A DNA stretch of 64,000 nt. It comes from Persephonella sp964519345. GTDB lineage: Bacteria > Aquificota > Aquificia > Aquificales > Hydrogenothermaceae. The notes beneath the pieces are model-generated. The model was not told the DNA's origin. It was given only the letters and a program-made list of their open reading frames with translations, and made no database searches. Within the stretch, counting starts at the first letter, position 1; every line of letters starts with the position of its first letter. Of the stretch, positions 58,029 to 64,000 are shown piece after piece. A program made the position numbers and the translations under genes. The stretch covers positions 1 through 64,000 of the forward strand of contig CAZFKX010000022.1 of NCBI GenBank assembly GCA_964519345.1. Direction: 5' to 3'.

Positions 58029-60491
58029 ATGAATAAGACACTCGCAAAAGCCCAATGTCTTTACTGTGGTGTTGGATGCGGACTTGAAATTTTAATGGAT
58101 AAAAAAGGAAGAACGAAGATAAAAGGAGACAAATATCATCCTGCAAATTACGGAGATCTATGTCTAAAACCTATTCCATATCCTAAGGTAATGGATATCG
58201 GAAGAGTTCCAGCTCCGTTATATAGGAAAAATAAAAAAGAAAAGTTTAAACAAATAACATGGGAAGATGCTCTTGACATAATAGCAGAAAAATTATCTAA
58301 CAATTTGCCTGATGAGAACTACTTTTATATCTCTGGTCAGCTGACAACTGAAGACTGTTATGTAATAAATAAATTTGTAAAGGGATTTGTCAGAACAAAT
58401 AATATAGACGCAAACTCAAGATTATGCATGGCATCTGCTGTTATGGGTTATAAATTATCTTTTGGTTCTGACGGTCCACCGGGAAGCTACGAAGATATAG
58501 ATGATTCTGACGCTTTTATTTTTGCCGGTTCAAATGCAGCATGGACGCATCCTGTAATTTTCAAGAGAGTATTAAGGAGAAAAAAAGAGAACCCTGATTC
58601 AAAGATAATTGTTATAGATCCAGTTTTTACAGCAACGGCTGAAAAAGCTGATTACTGGATAGATATAAATCCTGGAACGGATACAGTTCTTTTTAACAGT
58701 ATTTTATATCTTCTTGATAAGAAGGGATGGCTTGATTATGATTTTATTTCCAAATACACGGAAAATTTTCAAGAAGCAGTCAACGAATCTAAAAAGTTCC
58801 CACCGTCGAAAGCTTCAAGGATCTGTGGTATAAAGGAAAGCAGTATTTACAAACTTGCCGAAATATATGCCTTTAGCAGTAAAGTTATTTCTTTCTGGAC
58901 TATGGGATTGAACCAGTCTTCAAATGGAACAATGAAAAATTTAGCTTTAATAAATTTACATCTTGCAACAGGAAGAATTAATGAAAAGGGATGTCCGTTT
59001 TCTTTAACAGGTCAACCAAACGCAATGGGAGGTAGGGAGGTTGGATATCTGACAAATGGACTTCCAGGCTATAGAGATGTTAGAAACGATAACGACAGAA
59101 GATTTATAGAAAATTTTTGGAAAATTCCTGATGGTTCTATCAATCCAGTTCCAGGTATAACAATTGTTGAATCAGTGGACAAAATGATTAATAAAGAGAT
59201 AAAACTTTTATGGATTGTTTGTACAAATCCTGCTGTAACCATGCCTGATCTTAATAAGTTCTGGAAAGCGTTAAGAAACACATTTGTTATTGTTCAGGAC
59301 GCTTATCTTACAGATTCAGTAGATTACGCAAATCTGGTTTTACCAGCTACGCAGTGGGGAGAGAAGGAAGGTATTATGACAGGTTCAGATAGAACGGTAA
59401 GCTTTAATCAGCCGTTTAAGGATCCTCCGCCACAATGCAGAGATGATTGGAAGATATTCTGTGATGTTGCGGAAAGATTAGGATGGAAGTCTGGATTTAA
59501 TTACAGAAATTCTAAAGATATCTTTAATGAATACAAAAAAACTACAGAAGGCAGACTTTGTGATATATCTAAATGGGATTACAAAGACCTTCCAAAACAG
59601 TGGGGAGGAAAATGGCTTTACAAAGATAAAATATTTCCGACCCCTTCAGGAAATGCCAGATTTAACAGGGCTGTATATAAGGAGCCTGAAGATAAGGTAA
59701 AGTATCCTTTCTCATTTATACTTACAACGGGAAGAACTAAAAAACAGTGGCATACAATGACAAGGACTGGTAAGTCTCTTGAACTTTTAAGGAACGAAGC
59801 AGAACCATATATATTTATGAATGAAGAAGATGCCTTTGAACTTGGCATCGTTAACAACGATTATATTAACGTAAGATCAAAAAGAGGACAGATATATATT
59901 AAAACCAAAATAGGTAAGATAAAAAGAGGAGTTCTTTTTTCTCCTTTTGGATACGGTAAAATATATCACTTTCCTACAAATATTCTTGTTTCAGACATTT
60001 TTGATCCTATATCAAAAGAACCTGAATTAAAGTTCAGCTCTGTATATATAAAACCGAGAAAAAAGAGGATTTATAAACTTTCTGATGACACATATAAGAC
60101 AGTAAAAAACAGTTTTGCTCAAGTTTACAATTATTTGGATGATATTATTGAGTATAGCTTTAGAGAAATAGGCAAAAACTTAAAAAAAGAAAGTATAAGA
60201 ATAGTATCTTTAAAATTCCGAGAACTTTTTAAGATTTTTGTTCTAAACCCTTCAGACTGGGAAAAAGCTATGCTACTTAATAAAGAGATAGCCTCAATTT
60301 ATATTGCCCTTGATTTACAGCCTGAAGATCAAAGAACTATATCAAAATATTTTTCGGAAGGAATGAAAAGAATAACTGATTTGGATAAAGATATTATACT
60401 GGCATGGAAGTATGCTTTTGATTTTCTATCACACAGTATATTTGAAATAGTTAAAAATGAGTATGAAAAAAGAGAGTTAAAATCTTCCTGA
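58029..60491 (+). CDS. nasA: Assimilatory nitrate reductase catalytic subunit (molybdopterin)
   Basis: 820 residues from ATG 58029 (GAGGAAG upstream). The N-terminal 4Fe-4S ligands are Cys10, Cys13, Cys17 and Cys45, the Mo ligand is Cys133 in SRLCMASAV, and QPNAMGGREVGYL, CTNPAVTMPD and TGRTKKQWHTMTRTGKS are molybdopterin-binding segments. It reduces nitrate to nitrite. After about residue 678, where the MopB C-domain ends, an extra helical tail of some 140 residues follows with no cluster ligands; I do not recognise it. The end overlaps the convergent GGCT gene by 15 nt. Confidence 0.92.
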   Translation: MNKTLAKAQCLYCGVGCGLEILMDKKGRTKIKGDKYHPANYGDLCLKPIPYPKVMDIGRVPAPLYRKNKKEKFKQITWEDALDIIAEKLSNNLPDENYFYISGQLTTEDCYVINKFVKGFVRTNNIDANSRLCMASAVMGYKLSFGSDGPPGSYEDIDDSDAFIFAGSNAAWTHPVIFKRVLRRKKENPDSKIIVIDPVFTATAEKADYWIDINPGTDTVLFNSILYLLDKKGWLDYDFISKYTENFQEAVNESKKFPPSKASRICGIKESSIYKLAEIYAFSSKVISFWTMGLNQSSNGTMKNLALINLHLATGRINEKGCPFSLTGQPNAMGGREVGYLTNGLPGYRDVRNDNDRRFIENFWKIPDGSINPVPGITIVESVDKMINKEIKLLWIVCTNPAVTMPDLNKFWKALRNTFVIVQDAYLTDSVDYANLVLPATQWGEKEGIMTGSDRTVSFNQPFKDPPPQCRDDWKIFCDVAERLGWKSGFNYRNSKDIFNEYKKTTEGRLCDISKWDYKDLPKQWGGKWLYKDKIFPTPSGNARFNRAVYKEPEDKVKYPFSFILTTGRTKKQWHTMTRTGKSLELLRNEAEPYIFMNEEDAFELGIVNNDYINVRSKRGQIYIKTKIGKIKRGVLFSPFGYGKIYHFPTNILVSDIFDPISKEPELKFSSVYIKPRKKRIYKLSDDTYKTVKNSFAQVYNYLDDIIEYSFREIGKNLKKESIRIVSLKFRELFKIFVLNPSDWEKAMLLNKEIASIYIALDLQPEDQRTISKYFSEGMKRITDLDKDIILAWKYAFDFLSHSIFEIVKNEYEKRELKSS

Positions 60492-60821
60492 GCAAATCTC
60501 TTTAAGACCTTTTAGATCATTTAAATACAAATATATGTAACAGGGAATTTTTCCTTTTTGTGTAAATACATCATCAATAATTCTTTTATATGTATTTCCT
60601 TCGTCTTCTAACTCATCTATAAGGCTTAGAGTTTTTTGATCAACTTTATAAACCTCACCATAGACAGTCTTATCACCATTAACAACAGCCGGATACCAGG
60701 AGACAAGATACATTCTGTAACCCTTTATGTATCCTTCTGATATAAATTCAGATTTTTTGAGGTAATGATGAAATATATATCCTTTCTTCAAAGTTCCATA
60801 AACAAATAAATAATCTGTCAT
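60477..60821 (-). CDS. Gamma-glutamylcyclotransferase (GGCT/AIG2)-like protein
   Basis: 114 residues. FVYGTLKKGYIFHHYLKKSEF is the family's substrate-binding loop; the catalytic Glu is probably in DELEDEGNTYKR. Such proteins cleave gamma-glutamyl amides, releasing 5-oxoproline. The substrate is unknown. Its start overlaps the TPR gene by 4 nt; it ends convergently on nasA. Confidence 0.85.
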   Translation of the reverse strand: MTDYLFVYGTLKKGYIFHHYLKKSEFISEGYIKGYRMYLVSWYPAVVNGDKTVYGEVYKVDQKTLSLIDELEDEGNTYKRIIDDVFTQKGKIPCYIYLYLNDLKGLKEICSGRF

Positions 60822-61429
60822 TTTATTTTTCCTAAATATTCTTTTGCAGTTATATTTTCCGGATCCAGTATAAGAATATCTCTGAAGATATATTCTGCCT
60901 GTTTTTCGTCACCCTGATCAAGTCTAAGTAATGCAAGTTCTAAAAGAAAGTTAACATCAGTAGGATATAGAGAAAGCATCTTATTTATAACTTTTTCAGC
61001 TGTATCATATTTTTTCTGCATTCTTAAGACAAAAGATAGTCTTAGATTGCCGTAGTAGTTATAAAAATCTGTATTTATTATCTGGTAGCATACCTTTTCA
61101 ACATCCGAAAATTTTCCCTGTGCAAGGAGAGGCAGTGTATAGCCCAATCTTGCTTCTATAGAAGATGGAACTACCTTTATGGCTTTCTCATAGTGGTAAA
61201 CTGAGTTTGCATAATTCTTTTTTAAATAGTAAAGCCAGCCAAGTCTGAGATTTAACGTGTATCCTTCAGGATATTCTTTATATACAATCATGATAGATTT
61301 TATAGCATTTTCAAAATCGCCCACTTTTTCATATTGGTATGATCTATAATACGCCTCCTTGATTTTTTCATAATCTAAAGCATTAGAGATTCCGTAAAAA
61401 AATAAAAAGATCAGCAAAAACAACCTCAT
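60818..61429 (-). CDS. Exported TPR-repeat protein
   Basis: 203 residues. Signal peptide (MRLFLLIFLFFYGISNALD), then five or so tetratricopeptide repeats of about 34 residues from residue 25 on (for example YTLNLRLGWLYYLKKNYANSVYHYEKAIKVVP and PTDVNFLLELALLRLDQGDEKQAEYIFRDIL in sequence order). It is probably periplasmic and mediates protein contacts. Lies 15 nt downstream of the beta-barrel gene, suggesting a shared envelope role. Confidence 0.8.
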   Translation of the reverse strand: MRLFLLIFLFFYGISNALDYEKIKEAYYRSYQYEKVGDFENAIKSIMIVYKEYPEGYTLNLRLGWLYYLKKNYANSVYHYEKAIKVVPSSIEARLGYTLPLLAQGKFSDVEKVCYQIINTDFYNYYGNLRLSFVLRMQKKYDTAEKVINKMLSLYPTDVNFLLELALLRLDQGDEKQAEYIFRDILILDPENITAKEYLGKIK

Positions 61430-61444
61430 TTTTTATCCCTAACC

Positions 61445-62299
61445 CTAAAAAGTAGTTCCAACAGTTATTAAAAATATTTTTCCCTTACTTTTATATATAC
61501 TTCCAGATTCTTTAAAATCTGTTTCGCCGTATCTTCCTGTAAAACTTGTTCTGTTGTTGAGTAAATATCTGAAGAATAAGGAATATCCTCCTATATATTT
61601 TTCAGAAAGATTATAAACAATAAAGCCGTGTTTTTTGACAGCGAAAGATTGTTCTCCATCCCATATAGAAAAACCCAATACTACATTTCTATAAAAGTAT
61701 TTCAAATCGCCCTCTATAGAATAAAAATCCTTTCCAAAACCAGTATTGTTTGAAAGCTTTATAATATAGCCTTTGATTCCAGTTGTAAAACTTCCGTAAC
61801 TGTAATAATCGCCAAAGCTATAGCTAAGATTTGGAGTAATCTGAAAAACAGAAAGACCTTTTTTATCTGTCGTATATTCTGGGTAAAAAGAGTAGTTCAG
61901 ATCAAAACCATAGGCGTATCTATAAGGAACGTAATACTCGTATCCAAATGTAAATATACTTCCCATGTCTGTATTTTTATCGTCTGTAAATATGCGGTGA
62001 TATCCAAGTCTAAATTTTCTATTGATAAGGGAATAATTTGTATAAAGAAAGCTTATATCATATTGATTAAGATCGGGTTGATTGAGATATTTTATATAAG
62101 TATAATCAAGCTCGCCTTCTAAAGAGTGTTCAAGACCGGCTCCAATGTAAAAGTAAATACCAGTCATAATCCCAGAATCTCTAATTGAGTTTTCATACTG
62201 TATTCCACCTGAGTACAGAACTGTGTCAAATCTGTATTTTTCAACAGCTTCAGATATTGTAACTATTAGCATTAAAAAAAGCATTATTTTTTTTAACAT
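61445..62299 (-). CDS. Probable outer-membrane beta-barrel protein
   Basis: 284 residues. Signal peptide (MLKKIMLFLMLIVTISEA), then alternating aromatic/hydrophobic strands (for example EGELDYTYIKYLNQ, FTFGYEYYVPYRYAYGFDLNY, GGYSLFFRYLLNNRTSFTGRYG). The final residues ILITVGTTF end in Phe, as for many outer-membrane barrels. About 12 strands could form. No porin family identified. Located between the TPR gene and the urea transporter-peptidase gene. Confidence 0.7.
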   Translation of the reverse strand: MLKKIMLFLMLIVTISEAVEKYRFDTVLYSGGIQYENSIRDSGIMTGIYFYIGAGLEHSLEGELDYTYIKYLNQPDLNQYDISFLYTNYSLINRKFRLGYHRIFTDDKNTDMGSIFTFGYEYYVPYRYAYGFDLNYSFYPEYTTDKKGLSVFQITPNLSYSFGDYYSYGSFTTGIKGYIIKLSNNTGFGKDFYSIEGDLKYFYRNVVLGFSIWDGEQSFAVKKHGFIVYNLSEKYIGGYSLFFRYLLNNRTSFTGRYGETDFKESGSIYKSKGKIFLITVGTTF

Positions 62300-62308
62300 C
62301 TCTACCTC

Positions 62309-64000
62309 TTACTTATACTCTGTTTTTACTAAACTTATTTCCAGATCGTCGGACTTTATATATTTAATACCAATAAACTCGTCAAGCTCAACAAAAAAGC
62401 TCTCTTCAAGATTTAATAAACCAGATCTAACAGATCCTTTTATCTTTCTAATATCAATAAATTCTCCAGTATATTTTACATCTGAAAAGTCATGTTTAAA
62501 AGAAGAGGCAAACAAGATTGCTGTGGTTTTAAACCTTCCTGCAACAGTTTTTAATGGTATATGATCGTCCCATTTTATTCCTTCTCTATAAAATAGAGGC
62601 AGCTTTGGAAGAGATTTAAAAAATATTTTTAAATAATCATCATCCCCATCAAGCCTGTAAAAATAAAAAGTTCCTTCATACTTACCAAAATAGAGCTTTC
62701 CTCTACCTGAATCAAAATAAAACGTTCCATCAGGTGACATTTTAACAATGATATTTAGTTTATCTACAACATTACCTTCCTTTAATATTTCATACTCAAA
62801 AGAGTTATCAAGCACAAATGAAAACTTCATCTCTAAGCTTTTATCAGGATATACAGGTTCTATAACAGATCCTTCCTGTGGTAAATTGTTTGAGTAGAAC
62901 TTGCCGTCTGATATAAAGTTGACAAAGCTAAACGGGACTGTATATCCTCCGATACTGTCAGAAAGCTGTACCTGAATGTGTATATGAGGTTGTGGAGAAT
63001 AACCTGAGTTTCCGCATAGACCTATATAGCTTCCAACCTCAACCCAATCCCCCTCTTTAACTTTAATAGATCTGTATGATAGATGTGATATCTCAACATA
63101 AAATCCTCTTGGATCATGAATTATAACAAGATTTCCCCAACTGTTCTCCCTATCAACCTGACCTATTGGATTGTCTGGAAGATTTGATATAACTTTTACC
63201 ACTCTGCCTCTAATAGGTGATAAAACAGGCTTTCTATAGGCGTAGTAATCATCAAGATCAAGACCGTCATTTTTGTATGTTTTCCCCTCTTCATCTGTTA
63301 TGACAAAATCATAAGCATACTTCCATCCACCTTTATGAGTCCATTTTCCATTAAATCCTTGATAGACTGTCCATCTTCCAGAAAAAGGAAGATGAAGGGT
63401 TTTCTCACTGCCTTTGTATCTTTTAATATTTGTTAGATAAAAATCAAGAGTTTCCTCCGGTGTTTTTCTAATTATTCTGGCGATGTAGGGAAATCCTATC
63501 AGACCAAGAACATAAACGAATGTTAGCGTTATTAAGTTAAATGGCAGCGTAAAGGCTGGAATTCCGTATAAGGCCCAGAATGTTTTTGTTGCAGATAAAA
63601 CAATTGTTGATGTTATAACTCCTGTTAGAGCGATTAGATAAGATCTTATAGACGGTATCAGGAAAATCCCGCCAAGTGTCATAGATATCAAAATAAAATT
63701 AAAATGACTTATATCGGAAAAAGCCTGATAAAATGATCCGATCAATATTCCAGAAGTTAAACTTCCTGCATAATATCCTATAACAGATAGAAAAAAAAGT
63801 ATCCTTGATATGTAAATGATAACGGCAGAAAAAACTATTCCAGCTAAAATATCAGGTAAAAAAAGTATCGTCCCCAGGGATTTAAAATATCCTGATATCC
63901 ATACAGGAATGTAACTTTCAATAAAAGAAAAATTTATATGAGGATAAAGATTGCTTACAAAAAGATTAGTATAATTAGAAACGGCAAGGTAAATAGTTGA
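62309..64000 (-). CDS. Urea transporter-M23 peptidase fusion protein, 5' end beyond window
   Basis: The minus frame is open from 64000 down to TAA 62309; the TTG at 63745 is internal since the frame continues upstream (GYYAGSLTSGILIGSFYQAF and an in-frame helix LAGIVFSAVIIYISRILFF). The N-part is polytopic and its IPAFTLPFNLITLTFVYVLG resembles the urea transporter (UT) signature. After about 100 residues beyond it comes an M23/LytM domain (HKGGWKYAYDFV.., then GHSGYSPQPHIHIQV-like: LCGNSGYSPQPHIHIQVQ) with the zinc ligands His and Asp. The rest is beta-rich. UT-M23 fusions may tie urea uptake to wall turnover. Confidence 0.75.
   Translation of the reverse strand, partial: STIYLAVSNYTNLFVSNLYPHINFSFIESYIPVWISGYFKSLGTILFLPDILAGIVFSAVIIYISRILFFLSVIGYYAGSLTSGILIGSFYQAFSDISHFNFILISMTLGGIFLIPSIRSYLIALTGVITSTIVLSATKTFWALYGIPAFTLPFNLITLTFVYVLGLIGFPYIARIIRKTPEETLDFYLTNIKRYKGSEKTLHLPFSGRWTVYQGFNGKWTHKGGWKYAYDFVITDEEGKTYKNDGLDLDDYYAYRKPVLSPIRGRVVKVISNLPDNPIGQVDRENSWGNLVIIHDPRGFYVEISHLSYRSIKVKEGDWVEVGSYIGLCGNSGYSPQPHIHIQVQLSDSIGGYTVPFSFVNFISDGKFYSNNLPQEGSVIEPVYPDKSLEMKFSFVLDNSFEYEILKEGNVVDKLNIIVKMSPDGTFYFDSGRGKLYFGKYEGTFYFYRLDGDDDYLKIFFKSLPKLPLFYREGIKWDDHIPLKTVAGRFKTTAILFASSFKHDFSDVKYTGEFIDIRKIKGSVRSGLLNLEESFFVELDEFIGIKYIKSDDLEISLVKTEYK

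Noticed and set aside
1..64000. tRNA, rRNA, insertion sequences, prophage or restriction genes
   Set aside because: I looked for tRNA T-loop patterns, transposase motifs and phage genes in the intergenic gaps and found none; the gaps are too short for most of these.

Overview
The window is a gene-dense, AT-rich stretch of a bacterial chromosome with about 70 protein genes, many overlapping or only a few bases apart, and no rRNA, tRNA, CRISPR array or insertion sequence that I can see. The gene set points to a Gram-negative thermophilic chemolithoautotroph of the Aquificota, most like Hydrogenothermaceae such as Persephonella or Sulfurihydrogenibium. It includes a stand-alone citryl-CoA lyase-type protein, a DUF1931 histone-fold protein of the type known from Aquifex, envelope genes (LpxL-type acyltransferase, HldD, lipoproteins, a beta-barrel) and nitrate assimilation. 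This placement is inference from gene content; no database search was run.

Layout. 1-2538 (minus) is the start of a large secreted Asn-rich repeat protein. It has a textbook sigma-54 promoter and three copies of a 19-bp palindrome upstream. 2749-4798 (minus) encodes two oligopeptide-type ABC permeases. 4891-7697 (plus) encodes a citryl-CoA lyase/citrate synthase-fold protein and an NtrY-type sensor kinase. 13139-7684 (minus) is a housekeeping run: atpC, trmN-like, DUF3817, gpmA, tpiA, secG, a coiled-coil protein, a SPOUT methyltransferase and mraY. 13221-20873 (plus) carries elbB, a tiny lipoprotein, a Dcd-fold protein, hom, a DASS transporter, Nudix, an LpxL-like gene, hemL, an NTF2-like gene and nrdR. 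22206-28841 carries the histone-fold gene and then a sulfur/Fe-S cluster: mrp, a cysteine-desulfurase homologue lacking its PLP lysine, a small wHTH gene in reverse, iscU, a PP-loop ATPase, tusA, a DUF1858-like gene, nfu and aroE.

35058-28965 (minus) is cimA, a beta-hydroxyacid dehydrogenase, a DUF4350-like gene, trmI, proB, nfi and yjbQ. 35189-40498 holds a hydrolase, thiL (minus), efp-accB-hldD-thrB and a flavodoxin. 40493-45405 (minus) is mfd, psiE-like and an MltD-like lytic transglycosylase. 45439-53372 is a mix of radical SAM, DUF2267, bioA, cheR, a gene frameshifted in a T9 tract, a membrane coiled-coil protein, tpx, an aldolase-family gene and a tandem PEBP pair. 53373-60491 is nitrogen assimilation: siroheme synthase and a GATase (minus) diverge from nirA-narK-nasA (plus), which has a sigma-54 promoter and an NtrC-like 17-bp site. 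The right end (minus) holds a GGCT, a TPR protein, a beta-barrel and a urea transporter-M23 peptidase fusion that runs off the edge.

Best leads: (1) the sigma-54-controlled Asn-ladder repeat protein with its own palindromic enhancer sites; (2) the NifS-family pseudoenzyme (Lys to Tyr at the Schiff-base position, Cys kept) inside a sulfur-transfer operon; (3) a nitrite reductase whose C-terminal tail looks like a protein-kinase C-lobe fragment.
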